The notes below the pieces were generated by a model. The model ran no database searches, was not told the origin of the DNA, and was given only the letters and a program-made list of their open reading frames with translations. From positions 1-64,000 of the forward strand of contig JAWPHD010001128.1 of assembly GCA_037043455.1 (NCBI GenBank): a stretch of DNA of 64,000 bases, read 5' to 3'. Position 1 is the first letter of the stretch. Each line of letters begins with the position of its first letter. Source of the DNA: Cyrtodaria siliqua. Lineage: Eukaryota > Mollusca > Bivalvia > Adapedonta > Hiatellidae. Below, piece by piece: positions 1-13,405 of this stretch. Made by a program: the position numbers and the translations under genes.

Positions 1-527
1 CCTGTCGTCTTAATGAGGCAAAATATAGCATTTTTAACTAAATCAAGGACCATAACTCCGCTGTTACTGGTCCGATCTGGCTGGTTTTCGAACATTTTTG
101 AGCTTTCATTGATATTAACAATGTGGTCAAGTTTGGTAAAGATAGAATGAAAAATGAAGGCCGTATCGTCTTAACGAGGCAAAATATAGCATTTCTAACT
201 AAATCAAGGGCCATAACTCCGCTGTTACTGGTCCGATATGGCTGGTTTTGGAACATCATGCCATGCTATCATTTTAGAAAAAGTCCCATATCAATATCAC
301 TTATAGTTTTCAAGAAGTAGTCGCTACAAACTTGTATTTTAAAAATCTATTTTTAGCTTTGGCGGCCATCTTTGATTTCACATCAACATGAATTTTTGCT
401 AGGATCAACTAGACTTCATGGGCAACATTTTTGTAAAGTTTCATGAATATCCATCCAGTAGTTTCAGAGGAGTAGTCGCTACAAATAAAAGTTTACGGAC
501 AGACGGTCGAGCCAAAAACACTAAAAT
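1..527 (+). repeat. partial pearl-like element: 161 bp core units, then a second core type
   Basis: The window opens inside a tandem core of about 161 bp units (CCATAACTCCGCTGTTACTG motif). From about 250 it switches to the second core type with AGTAGTCGCTACAAA and ends after a short ACGGACAGACGG stretch near 510. Positions 1-249 appear identical to 1853-2101. No 3' hairpin follows. Confidence 0.7.
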
Positions 528-836
528 CGCCTGTCTTCGCGCTAACTCAAAAACAGCTTGAACTACAAACTCGAAACTCGGCAGAAATGTTTGTGTCATG
601 GTGTAGTTGTGCAACTCCCCTTTTGGGTAGATTCGGATAGAAATGTGGTTGCCATGGTAATAAAAGTTGTAAAAAATCACTAAAAATCGCTTGTCTTCGC
701 GATAACTCGAGAACAGCTGGCACTACAAACCCAAAGCTCTGCAGGAATGTTTGTTGCATGGTCTAGTTGTGCACCTCCCCTTTTGGGTAGATTCGCATAA
801 GAAATGTGGTTGGCATGGAAACAAAACTTGTAAAAA
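528..836 (+). repeat. tandem repeat, about 165 bp unit, two copies
   Basis: Two diverged copies of a unit with TCACTAAAAATCGC, CAGCTGGCACTACAAA and CCCCTTTTGGGTAGATTC. The same unit resumes at 2581-2880 and recurs at 3630-3900. The pearl-like element at 837-2580 interrupts this array. Confidence 0.75.
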
Positions 837-2580
837 ACAAGAGGCCCAAGAGGGCCTGTGGACGCTCCACTGGCTAACATGGCTCTTATAACATCAATGA
901 AGCGAGCGACTGCCATTTACGTTTTTTTGAAAGTTTCGGGCAAAAAACAGCTTTTTAACTAAATCAAGGGCCATAACTAAAGAATCTGGTAAAGTTTGGT
1001 AAAGATCAGATGAAAAATGAAGGCCCTACCGTATTAACGAGGGAAAATATAGTATTTTGAACTAAATCAAGGGCTGAACTAAATCAAGGGCATAATTCCG
1101 CTGTTACTGGTCCGATATGAATGGTTTTCGAACTTGTCCGAGCTTTCATTGATATTAACAATCTGATAATGTTTGGTAAAGATCGGATGAACAATGAAGC
1201 CCCTATCGTCTTAACGAGGCAAAATATAGCATTTTTAACTAAATGAAGGACCATAACTCCGTTGTTACTGGTCCTATCTGGCTGTTTTTCGACCTTGTTC
1301 GAGCTTTCAATGACATTAACAATCTGATAAAGTTTGGTAAAGATCGGATGAACAATGAAGCCCCTATCGTCTTAACGAGGCAAAATATAGCATTTTTAAC
1401 TAAATCAAGGGCCATAACTCCGCTGTTACTGGTCCGATATGATCCAATATGAATGTTTTTCGAACTTGTCCCACCTTTCATTGATATTAACAATCTGATA
1501 AAGTTTGGTAAAAGATCGGATGACCAATGAAGCCCCTATCGTCTTGAGGCAAAATATAGCATTTTTAACTAAATCAAGGACCATAACTCCGCTGTTACTG
1601 GTCCGATATGGCTGGTTTTCAACTTGTTTGAGCTTTCAACGACATTAACAATCTGATAAAGTTTGGTAAAGATCGGATGAACAATGAAGCCCCTATCGTC
1701 TTAACGAGGCAAAATACAGTATTTTTAACTAAATCACGGGCCATAACACCGCTGTTACTAGTCAGATATGGCTGGTTTTGGAACTTGTCCGAGCTTTCAT
1801 TGATATTAACAATGTGGAAAAGTTTGGTAAAGATAGGATCAAAAAAGAAGGCCCTGTCGTCTTAATGAGGCAAAATATAGCATTTTTAACTAAATCAAGG
1901 ACCATAACTCCGCTGTTACTGGTCCGATCTGGCTGGTTTTCGAACATTTTTGAGCTTTCATTGATATTAACAATGTGGTCAAGTTTGGTAAAGATAGAAT
2001 GAAAAATGAAGGCCGTATCGTCTTAACGAGGCAAAATATAGCATTTCTAACTAAATCAAGGGCCATAACTCCGCTGTTACTGGTCCGATATGGCTGGTTT
2101 TCAAACTTGTTTGAGCTTTCAATGACATTAACAATCTGATAAGGTTTGGTAAAGATCGGATGAACAATGAAGCCCCTATCGTCTTAACGAGGTAAGATAT
2201 AGCAATTTTAACTAAATCAAGGGCCATAACTCCGCTGTTACTAGTCCGATATGGCTGGTTTTTAAACTTGTCCGAGCTTTCATTGATATTAACAATGTGG
2301 TAAAGTTTGGTAAAGATAGGATCAAAAATGAAGGCCCTATTGTCTTAACGAGGCAAAATATAGCAATATAGCATATTTAACAAAATCAAGGACCATAACT
2401 CCGCTGTTACTGGTCCGATCTGGCTGGTTTTCGAACTTATCCGAGCTTTCATTGATATTAACAACCTGTTAAAGTTTGGTAAAGATCGAATGAAAAATGG
2501 GCCCTATCGTCTTAACGAGACAAAAGTTAACGACGGACGGACGGACGGCTCTGCTGGCCTTCGGCCAGTAGAGCTAAAAA
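837..2580 (+). mobile_element. pearl/Helentron-type non-autonomous element with 161 bp tandem core
   Basis: The 5' end is ACAAGAGGCCCAAGAGGGCC followed by GCTCCACTGGC. The core is about nine units spaced 160-169 bp (CCATAACTCC at 1251, 1412, 1581, 1741, 1902, 2063, 2224, 2393). An ACGG microsatellite (about 2531-2549) precedes a 3' hairpin at 2548-2574 (arms GCTCTGCTGGCC and GGCCAGTAGAGC) and a TAAAAA end. Tandem core, ACGG run and terminal hairpin are the architecture of bivalve pearl elements and Helentron-associated elements. No open frame. It sits inside the 528-2880 array without a target duplication. Confidence 0.8.
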
Positions 2581-3240
2581 TCACTAAAAATTGCTTGTTA
2601 TTCTTTAAAACTATTTGGCTTATGGTTTCAATTTTTTTTTTCTTTTGTTCTTGATTTTAAATCTTTTGCTTTTTTTCGTGATACTCAAGAACAGCTGGCA
2701 CTACAAATGCCAAACTTGGCAAGAATGTTTGTCTCATGGTGTAGTTATACACCTCCCCTTTTGGGTAGATTCGAATAGGAAATGTGGTTGCCATAGTAAG
2801 AAACTTGTAAAAAAAATCACTAAAAATTGCTTGTTATTTTTTAAAACTATTTTGGCTTATGGGTTCAATTTTTTTTTTTAATCTTTTTTTTCTTTTTCTT
2901 TTGTTCTTGATTTTAAATATTTTTCTTTTTTTTGAATTTTTTCCTTTTTTTGAAATTTTTGTTATTGTTTTTTTGAATTTTTTTTTTAGAATTTTTTTTG
3001 AATTTTTTTTATTTTGAATTTTTTTTGATTTTTTTTTCCCCCACTTTGTTGGATCAGTTTTACATAAGACTTTTAGGGAAGAATCTTCTCTGAAACTACA
3101 ACAGATAAAGGTTTAATTTTATGTAATACCAGCTTTTGGATCCTCTACCAAGTTTGTTCAAATGGTGAATCTGGGGTCAAATTTGGGCCCCGCCCCGGGT
3201 GTATCCAGTAGTACGATACAGGCCCTCTTGTTTTTAATAT
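2581..3240 (+). repeat. continuation of 165 bp repeat, then T-rich low complexity
   Basis: 2581-2880 holds two more units of the interrupted 165 bp repeat. 2870-3050 is a T-rich tract with TTTTTTGAATTTTTT motifs. 3060-3240 is a dispersed-repeat tail with GGCCCCGCCCCGGG and GGCCCTCTTG. Confidence 0.6.
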
Positions 3241-3513
3241 ACACGTATGTTGTGATGTTTTTATATTTAAACCTAAAGACCATATTAATTTAAAATTATT
3301 TTTTAAATTACCTCCCTTTATTGAATGAATATTAAGATTAAATTAGATTCTAATTTAAAAAAATACATTTATGATTAATTTTCACTCTTTAAACTCAAAC
3401 TATTGAATAATTTTGACATATGGGATACATTATTTTGATGAAGAATATGCAAATTAAGCAACCCATGTGAAAGCTTAATGTAAAATACCTACATATATAT
3501 AAGGATAACTGCC

Positions 3514-3625
3514 AATGATAAAAGTCCAGACATTGTGCCTATAATCGTCCGGTGGGACGCCTGTCGTAGGTGGAGGGACTATAATCCTTAGAAATACACA
3601 CACACACACATACATTATGTATATG
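3514..3625 (+). mobile_element. SINE 3' fragment with (CA)n tail
   Basis: GATAAAAGTCCAGAC, CGCCTGTCGTAGGTGGA and ATAATCCTTAGAAATACACA match the 3' part of the tRNA-headed SINE at 45296-45660. It ends in a CA run, the usual tail of this family here. The head is missing. Confidence 0.65.
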
Positions 3626-3904
3626 TTAAAACTCACTAAAAATTGCTTGGCTTCCATAACTCAAAAACAGCTGGCACTCAGAACTTGTGTCATGGTTGTT
3701 CAAGGGGTGCATGTTTTACAAACATTTCTTGTTTTTATATGTTTTGTTACCCTGGCAACCACATTTCTTATGCAAATCTACCCAAAAGGGGAGGTGCACA
3801 ACTACACCACGACACAAACATTCCTGGCAAGTTTCGAGTTTGTAGTGCCAACTGTTCTCGAGTTCTCGCAAAGACAAGAAGATTATGGACCGACCGACAG
3901 CCTG

Positions 3905-4690
3905 TGCAGGGGGGCATAATAAATCTATTTTCGACATGGTGCGTGGCCATCTTGAATTTTAGGCCAACCTGATTTTTACTTAGGACCAACTAGACATCAA
4001 GAGCAATATTCCTATATTCCTAAATATTATGATTTATTATGCAACATTATAAACTCATTCCATTTTATGCTACTCTGAATTAATTTTTTTCCAGCTTATA
4101 AAAATGTCATATTGCTACCAAAAAGTTTAATTATAAAACTATATCAATTAAATCCCTTACAACATCAACCTTGTTTTTTGAAAATCTATTTTTAGCTGTG
4201 GCGGCCATCTTGAATTTCCGACATCAAGAGCAACATTCCTGTGAAGTTTCATGGAAAATCTGTCGAGTAGTTTCAGAGTAGTCACTACAAATTTTTACTA
4301 AATAACTCTATGTAAACAAAAATGGCCGCTGCAGCCATGTTTAACGTTGAATCAAAATGATTTTTGACAAGGACCAACATCATGTCATGCTGATCATTTT
4401 AGAAAAAGTCCCATATCAATATCACTTATAGTTTTCAAGAAGTAGTCGCTACAAACTTTTTTTTTAAATCTATTTTTAGATTTGGTGGCCATCTTGGATT
4501 TCACATCAACATGAATTTTTGTTAGGATCAACTAGACTTCATGGGCAACATTTCTGTAGTTTCATGAAAATCCATTTAGTTTCAGAGGAGTAGTCACTAT
4601 AAAAAAAAGTTTACGGACAGACAAACGACGGACAACGGACGCCGCACCACGGCATAAGCTCTGCTGATCTCTGACCAGTAGAGCTAAAAA
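3905..4690 (+). mobile_element. pearl-like element, 5'-truncated
   Basis: Carries core type two (GTGGCGGCCATCTTGAAT, CAACATTCCTGTGAAG, AGTAGTCGCTACAAA), a degenerate ACGG run at 4613-4640 and the 3' hairpin at 4658-4684, whose arms have one A.C mismatch, ending GCTAAAAA. The 5' hairpin end is absent. Confidence 0.7.
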
Positions 4691-5680
4691 TCGGCGACAG
4701 TCATCTGTATCTGCAACAAACTCCATGTTGCAGTTATAGCCAGCCATGATCAGAGTCCATAAGTGAATTTTCTTGTTTTGCATTGGAGAATCTAATATAG
4801 ATTTCAAGGCAAACGGTCGGATCAATTACAAAACGACCCCCATGTAAATAATGATCTAATTTCTGTAGGGCGTAATGAATCCCAGAATCTTCTTTCTCAA
4901 TAGTAGACCAAAAGTTTCGGTATCACTTCACCTGTCACACAAAAAATTCATTGTTTTTCATTTCAAATACCAGGAACAACTTCGTTCGTGTACAGTATTG
5001 GCTATGATAAACTAACTGCCAAATAAAGGCAAAATTACACTACAAAACCATTTATCAAAACTCTATCCAAGTGTACTTGTAGCATGTTCACTGAAAATTC
5101 CCTTTGTAATAGCACAGGTGTAAATTGTTTAATTGAAAATAACTCCTGTCAGAATAAATGGAGTGCTACAACTATCAGTTATTGGAGGTTAGAGTATAGC
5201 AGGGAGCTGAAATTGACATGCTACAAAACAAATATAGTATGGTTTCATGTAGGTTAATTTAAACACCTCGATGGGCTATCTCCGTTTAAATTAACCAACT
5301 CAATCAGACCATACTCTATTACATATAATAATGTGACGATTGAAAGTATAGGTTTATTCACGGATTCTTAAAATACACTTGAATATGTGTAATATTAAGT
5401 ACGAGTTGTTTTGGGGTTTGGTCTGGCGTGTTAAATCTGTTTATATTGGGTCTATAGTTTGAATTCTCGAAAAATGCAAGTTATTATACCTCTGGATTTA
5501 GAAATGGTGTACATTAGTTGTTAAATTTGCCTGTTGATAGCGGGATTGGGAATTGCAATTGTTACATGCATCTATAAAATGGGCACAACTCTTCTGAAAC
5601 GAGTCTGGAGTTTTCAGTCATAGGTAACAATATTCTGTGTGTAAGATTCAGAATGTTGTTTACCGGCTAATCCACATAGT
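4691..5680. other. unique AT-rich stretch with one inverted repeat
   Basis: No coding signal. GGTTAATTTAAAC (5252-5264) and GTTTAAATTAACC (5284-5296) are a perfect 13 bp inverted repeat, and the flanking TATAGTATGGT/ACCATACTCTA extend it. Confidence 0.5.
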
Positions 5681-5684
5681 ATTG

Positions 5685-5850
5685 GTTATTTAGAGCCGCC
5701 CGAGAGAGAGGGGAAGGACAGATAGGAATCCGGGAACCGTGCCCTACTCTTATCGAATAGATTCCTAGGGTTTTTTAACGTGCTCGGAGGATAGACCGAT
5801 ACACGGTACCGCCCAGTTTACGTCCGAATACGACGGACGAGGCTAAGGGG
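5685..5850 (+). repeat. dispersed repeat (AGAGCCGCC ... GACGGACGAGG family), copy 1
   Basis: Shares TTTAGAGCCGCC, AATCCGGGAACC, CCCTACTCTTA, TTTAACGTGCTCGGAGGA and GACGGACGAGGCTA with 60690-60860 and 60870-61060. SINE-like size (about 170 bp). The TTCTTTAACGTGC core resembles a motif common in marine-invertebrate SINEs. Confidence 0.6.
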
Positions 5851-5869
5851 GGAAAAAAAGAAAAAAGTC

Positions 5870-6345
5870 CTTGATCAAGAACACACAAACGAAACTTGTG
5901 TGATAAGACTTCACACACTATGTGAACATAGGTCAAATACTTTTCAAGTTATGAGCTTGTGTTAGGTTGCAAGTTAAAAGTTTTATGAAAGTTTCTAGTC
6001 GCGATCAGACACTCGGGTGAACCAAGGTGGACTCCGCAGGACCAGTCAGGCTGCATTTTTACTCTCGTAAGAACACCAAGCCAACGTGAAAACATCAAAA
6101 TGAAAGTCAAGAGTTATTGGACAAACATAACATTCCTTAGGTTATGACGAAGATGTGCGTAAAGTTTCATGAACATAGGTCAACATACTTAAGTTATGGC
6201 CAAGGTTAGGTTGCATGTTAGTGCGACGGACGGACGACAAAGTGATCCCAAGTGTCTGCCATGCTAAGCAGACAACACAAGTTAATGGACGGACAATGTG
6301 CCATCGCATAAGCTCATCTGGCCTTTGACCCGTAGAGCTGGCATG
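5870..6345 (+). mobile_element. degenerate pearl-like element
   Basis: Contains TTATGGCCAAGGTTAGGTTG, GCGACGGACGGACGAC and a degraded 3' hairpin GCTCATCTGGCC/...CCGTAGAGC (6312-6338). Part of the core (AAGTTATGGCCAAGG, AAAGTGATCC, GTCTGCCATGCTA) recurs at 13900-14110, 33100-33170 and 35820-35890. Confidence 0.55.
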
Positions 6346-6449
6346 CGCGACCGACAAAATTGGCCCTGGTTTTATATACAAGCAGGGTTCAAATAGCAAA
6401 TGTGATGCTTGCCAGGTATTCAAAGGAGTCGTACTCCATGCTGGTCTGA

Positions 6450-9400
6450 CCTACAACACACAAACAGTCCCATCAACACATAATGGAAATAAAATAAGAC
6501 CAACCCATATTTGATGGAATATGTTTCTTTAATTGGCTCCTTAGCAACTTAAAACATACTTTTTATATACATCATGATTTTCTCCATTTTATGGAAGTAT
6601 GTAAAACATGTTATTTATTCTAAAAGACATTATTTAACATAGGCATTCAAATAGTCAGGTTTTTACATATCAATATACGAAACAGCTCGATAATGGCAAT
6701 GAGAGTAGAGGAACAACAAATAACGTGAAGTGATATAATAACAATCAGAAATCAAGGCATTAAATTGTCAAAAATACGAAAGCAGGATAATTTTGATGAT
6801 GTTAAGAATTTTGAGAATGATGACGATTTTAAATGAACCATCAAACTTCAATGAACTGAATGGAAAAAAATTGCTATGGCAGACTTCGGTCGCCACAATA
6901 AAAGTATTAAAATGTCAAAACAATATTTTTTGATAATTCAGTCCAGTTTTGAGCATTGAGACAATTTTAAATGAACTATCAAACTTTCAAAATGAATTGA
7001 AAAATTTGCTATTGCAGCTGCTCGGTCGCCAAAAGTTCACCCCTCACATTAAATTTAAAAAGACAAAACGAAACAATTTGTTAACACCAATATTACATAC
7101 CTACTGGGTTGAATGTTTGCTGGCGTTGAAATGTGCACTTAAATCATTTACAACTTACCAAAAATGCAATCAATTTGTTGGGCACAAGTAATGGTATTCG
7201 GCAAAAAGGTTTTTAAAAAGAAATGCGGGACAAGTATGAATCAATTAACAAGTCTTGAGGTATGCAACAACAAATAGCAACAACCTAGGCAGTATTTAAA
7301 GCACATAGCCATAATAAACAGTAGTCTATTTATAAATTGCATATATTTGTTCTAATATTTTGCTTTCTACATTTTGAGGTAGAAATCTCCGAGTTTAAAG
7401 CATGACCAAATGTTTTTCATTTTGTAAGGAACAACCAGACTGGAATGCTGTATGGAAATTTAGAAATGACGGGACAAGTTATGAAGATTTACTACATGGT
7501 GACCAAACATTTCAGAAAAGGTAATAAGCTTCGCAATTTAATAAAAAAAATAAAAGAAATAGCTTGTCTTAAATACATATGCAGGGTCGCCATTAAAAGA
7601 TATTTGAACCAATGGCCCAAGATGGGTAAAGCATACATCGACTTTATCAAGAAAGTAAACCTCACGTGGCATCGTCAGAGATAAATATGTAGATGCTCAA
7701 GGCTACTTGGAGAGTTGGGTGATGAATGGAACATTCCAAACGCTTTAAATAAACAACTTTAACTTAATGTCGGGATGACGATGATCAAATGCAGAATCAA
7801 GATTGATAAAACAGCATTGTAAACGAGAGAGCAGCATCATATCAACAGAACATTATAAATGAAAATATTATCAATGTTTAAAGTTTGTCACAGAGCACTA
7901 TCGCGTATAAGTATTAAACCCCTGGACACAGAACAAGTCAAATATCAATAGATCCAACATTAAAAGTATCACCAATGTTCAAATTATTACAATATGACAT
8001 CATACATTTTAATTCAACAATGCAATGCAATACATATCACCTGAATTTCAAATAGTCTAAAAGTACAAGTACATAGTTCATATCATATATTTGGCATGTT
8101 TAATATATAATAACATTTTTGATTCGCATTCAATAATTGTTATATACAACAACAAATATTGGCATTATTATAATAAAATGACTTAGCTCAGTGATGGTGA
8201 AAATATCAACACATCAAATAAGATTTCTTTGACAACTCGCAAGATACCGTGCACTCAATGTAAGGATGTAGGTTGCCTAATATTCTAAACACAGTCCGCT
8301 CAGCAACAACATGACCTATAGACTAAACTGAGCAAACGACAGAATCCCCACAAATTAGGCTTCTGGTGAAATTGTATTTTTTATGTAATACTTTCGAGTT
8401 GCTAAAACATGATTTTGGGTAGTCTTTGCAATAATGGAGTTTCCGAATGTGTGCAACAAAAACATGGAAAGGAGTGACAATATGGTTTGGACAGAATCCG
8501 TTCTTTTAACGTATTAAAATGAATGCACGGTAGCTTGGTAAAATGCATACTAATGAAAATTCAGACATGCTTCCAAGATGTGATGTATACACAAATGAGC
8601 TCGAAGATATGTACAGAATTTATCAATGGTAGCACTTTCTTGGGGATACGACGTATATTGTAAGCCGGTCCAACAATATAGGTCGATCCGGAAGGGAATT
8701 ATATTGCGCTCGATTGCTACAGTATACCTCCCTCGCAATTCAATATCATTAATTGATCTACCAATACAGTTCCTCAACTTTATACATGTCATATATCAAT
8801 CTTATTTTACAGCATTTGTTATAGAAATGTACATTTTAAATGGAAATCAGCTGCGTTTAAGTTATATTATACACATATTGTCTTTTCAAATATGATAAAA
8901 ATAACAATGCATGAAACAAATAAGTTGTATAATAATCTCTGTATTTTACACAGCATCAATATGACCTATACAATACATGAACGGTGCGTTTTATCTCCGT
9001 TCATTTCGTTTAAAATAGTCACTATAAGAACAAATAATAGCATGTCATTTGACAAATCAATGCAATATATGGACATTTTCAAAATGGCACATCATAAAAA
9101 TTAAATTCAAGTTTAAATTCAACTATTTATCAATTTTAATTATATCGGTCTGCATGTTTAAGGAATAACTACACCTAATAGCATATATAGATGAAGATGA
9201 GCATGACAAAGTTAGGAACGAACTAACAAGTTAAAATATTTCAAATGATTCATGATGCATTAAAAATGGACACAAAAAAGGAGAGATCTTAAAACCACGA
9301 GTTAATGGAGCATAAGCGAAACATATTCATTTTTTATATATTTATATAATATTCAAAGGGTCCCACAGTCTAATTATACGCAAGAAATACAAAATACAAA

Positions 9401-12209
9401 CAGGTCAACCCGAACTGGAAGAAAACTATTGATACACTGAAGCATGTTATATATACATCAATACAATCTCTGGTAAAGCGGGCATATCATTTTATACTTA
9501 CCTGATTTTTTGGACAACATCAACAACAATATTGAACCAGAAAGTGATGTTAAAAACAAAGTGACAAAATGATATCAGGTCAGCACACCGTTCCCTCTAG
9601 ACACAACAAGACTGAAACTTATTCCCATTCTAGACCTGTATCCCTCCAGATGAAGGACCTTGTACTTAAACAAATGGCATCCCATTTCAATCACTGGTAC
9701 ATTGTCATTCAAACACCCATGTTATTAACCATCTCCATCAGGCCAAGTCTTTAATGAACACCGACGGACTGACCACACGTCATTCCTTTCTAAGCCTCAT
9801 TTCTTTCAACCAGGCAGCATCATACCATGTAGCACACAAGTGGACCGTTAATAACCATCAATTTCTATCCAACCCATAGGGTCTTGTCCACACAATAGCA
9901 AAATCTGGTCTATATTCATCAAACATATTATAGTCATAAGAGTCCTTTTCAAACAATCTTTAAGTTAAGAAAAATGTTCATATTTGTTAATGGATGTGCC
10001 TATACCTAATATGTACATATCAAAGGAATACTTATCACATGTGATACATTTTAAAAGTGCTGGGTCAAATAAATTAACACGTCAAATCATCAGTGGTAAA
10101 AAAGAGCACAATATATAAGTACACGAGAAACAATTATTAAGCAAAATTAGTCGGAGTACCTGCACAAAAATAAAACACCTTAATAATATTGACTGTGATT
10201 TAATGGGGACAAAATTATCAGTAAAATACAAATGAAGCATCATTACATAGTAATGCAGACAAGATTCACAAAAACCGGGAAATCTACTTCTATACTACAT
10301 ATATTGTTCTATTTAGTCAAAAATCTATACGAAAAAATGTAATCGAGCATAATGTTGTCAACAAAGTTATCCTAACGATGCACAAAAAAATATAAAATAT
10401 TAATCAAATTGCCAATTTTAGAGTCATAAATTGTAACATCATACAGGTGAAAATGCAATAAATATCTGTTGAAATGTTTAATATTCGCACAAAGTATATA
10501 AACTTCCAAAGAATAAAAAAAAAACATTCATTTATAATTCAAGAATTGATAATGAACCTAAGCATTAATAAATGCCATTGACAAGGGCATCCATGTTAAA
10601 TCAATACTGTTGGAATGTGACAACTACACGAGGCATCAATGTTCAAAAATATAAACACGGCAATCTCTCAAAATACACGTTTCATAGTCATCAAATATAT
10701 CACTAGTAAAAACGTTAAAACAAGCTCATCGTTATCTGCATAACAAATTAATACAAAATATTATTAATGCTCTAAACATCAATACATGGCAAAATGGCAA
10801 TCATGTGGTGTTAATATAACTACTCAAAACTAGAACACAAAAAGAGAATGTAGAATTTTACAATCACTACCCACCGAGAAAAGAAAAAAAGGTAAGTTTT
10901 AGCTGCTTTTCGTAAAAAAATAATTAAAAACTATGATAAAGATTAATTCTTTATATTTTTTTCTCGAGGCTATAAAACACGATCATAATATATTTTCAGT
11001 TCCACTTTTTTGTTGCTAAATTTCAAATAAAAACATTCAGTGAAACAAGCACACCTTACCACCACTATCATTGGTACTGTGTGCAAATACCAGATTTATG
11101 TTCAGGTAGATGAATATTTTGTGTTGAGTAGAAGATACAGGAATACTCTATGTTGATGACTATAAATGCTCACAATGGTCACTATACATACATACTACAC
11201 AGGATAGTCTTCGTCTACATCATATACCTGTTAGAAAATATAAAAACACACATTTCTAGCAAGAATATTATGCGGCGAGTGTGGCCCACTGGAAGAAAAA
11301 TTCTATTAATTAGACACAAAATTGACATATAAGCAAGTTCCAAGTTTTCTCCATGGCATCTAGCACATATAAAAGCTGAATTAAATTTAAAATATATCCA
11401 ATGAATACTCTTATTTAATAACAGAATTTCCTTTTTAAAACAATCATTTTCTTTTAGATCTATTACTGTTCATTGTAGTTACACAAATCAGCAATTAACC
11501 TTCTAAGATTTTAATTACCAAGACTTCTTAAACCTTGTTCACAAGAGCTCAATCATTATACTAAATATTTTAAAAGAGCGACAGACTGAATCGTTTCAAG
11601 ATTTCCTACTCACTTTGACGACGCCGGACTTCACCCTGGGGGACGAACATCGCTCAGGGTTGGAACCTAGTCTTTTAAGAAACCACACACGAAAACAGTG
11701 GCAAGATGAATCGATGCGAGAAAATTTACCAATACTACATCCAATAGAATTGTCTACATCCAATAGAATTGTCGTGGACTTCAAGAATAAAAATAAGAAG
11801 TACCTACCTTAGTCCGTACCTACCTGTATGGAATCCCGAGGATTGAATCATGAACCTTATCGGAGTATATCGCAAATATATGTATATCTATTCTCTTTTT
11901 GCAAACAATTATTTAAATCAAATGTATAAAGTATGCACACTTCGGAGTCGCAAACATGTCCATCATTTAATATGTACACCAAAAATTGAATTTGTACAAA
12001 AATAAATATATTGCATCGCAAAACGAAAAATGTTATTTTGAATAAAATGTTATTTTGAATATACCTAAATTAGCTGCACATCTTGTATACAAACCAAAAA
12101 TCTGATCCATGTACTCGCAAATACTAACCATTTGATGCATAAACATCCGAAATTTCAAAAGCATAATTATTATGTGATTGCAGATATTTATCAAAATATA
12201 TCAATAATA
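6450..12209. other. long AT-rich, repeat-poor, apparently non-coding stretch
   Basis: Read on both strands. Frames are short (under 95 codons), lack recognisable motifs and have no convincing splice structure. It may hold an extended 3' UTR or be intergenic. A 17 bp direct repeat with CATCCAATAGAATTGTC sits at about 11739-11773. Confidence 0.5.
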
Positions 12210-13244
12210 TTTATTAAGAGTCAATCAACAAAAATGCATGCAGGGCCTTTTCCCCTCCCTAAATTTCAAAGTGACTTGTGATTGGAATTTGGAAATTTTA
12301 GTGAATCTTTTTTGGAATTCGGGTGGGAAAAAATAGTGCTACTTTGACTATTTAGGTGTTGTTTTTTTTTGTTTATGAAAAGGGAACATAGTAAAATATT
12401 AAAGCGGGATAGCTTTACATCTGAATCGCTAAGTTACATCCGAATCAAACACCGATTTGAGCTTTCTTATAGCAACACAAAAGCTTCAGTCCCAAAACAG
12501 GACAAAGAATTTTTCGAATTCTCAAGAACGGGAGTTTTTTTCATGACTTTTCAACTGCAAAATGAGCCAAATGATAGCCCCCGTGATAAAGGCTAAAAAG
12601 GCCCTGACATGTAGTGATCAGTATTGCAAAAATGCAAAACATGCAACACATAGCAGTTATATCATGAGAATTTCATACAATTGCAAAAATCAATTTCAAC
12701 ATCAATATAGTTATGCACTATTCATCAAAAACATGACAGTTTAAATAGCAATGTATGGCACCATCAAGAGATGGCAACAAGTGAAATAATTTGCAAATAC
12801 TGTTTTGGAGGTCGCTTCGTTGTGCGCATCTAAGAAAATGGTTTAATCTGCAAAAACGGTCAAACAACGATACTGCATATAAAATCAACAATATAAACTT
12901 CAAGAAATATCAACAAAAATCTATTCAATGTGAGCAAACAATGCATCAAAACCAAATATTGTTCATCAAAACGTATGTATGGATCAAAGGATACAAGTAC
13001 ATGTTATCCATAAGACATTAAAATCGCAATACATCGCAAATATACGAAAAAGTCGAATCAAACGATCAAAAATATAGACAATACATAGGCAAAGGTAAGT
13101 GTACAGAATCTAGCTATGGTTCAATCCTCAAATCCGAGATGTTGCTTCGTCCGGCGAGTAGGAACCCCTGAAAACTTGAGAATTCTGAAGATATATCGTC
13201 AAATTTTACCTCGACTATCGCCCATTAGGAAAGGGAGGTCAGCG
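12210..13244 (-). other. candidate 3' UTR of the FUBP-family gene
   Basis: AT-rich sequence with no recognisable repeat follows the TAG. The first AATAAA on the minus strand is at 12210-12215, about 1.03 kb after the stop. No clear downstream GU-rich element is visible, so the end point is tentative and the UTR could be longer. Confidence 0.4.
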
Positions 13245-13405
13245 CTACTGTCCTGGTTGGCCGCCTGGCTGTTGTCCACCTTGTTGCTGCTGTTGATGTT
13301 GTGCAAGAATGGCATTGGCCTGCTGGTAAAGGCCCTGCTGTCTGTAGTACTCAGCCCAGGCTTGTGAATAGTCCGGCTGTCCCGTCTGGGGGTTGATACC
13401 TGCGC
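13245..13405 (-). CDS. FUBP1: FUBP-family exon 15 (second Tyr-rich motif and stop)
   Basis: [17 protein letters not shown] (632-648) is the conserved C-terminal Tyr motif; vertebrate FUBPs carry two or more DYxxAWxEYY copies and only one is seen here. The tail is Gln-rich ([18 protein letters not shown]) and ends in TAG at 13245-13247. Confidence 0.96.
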
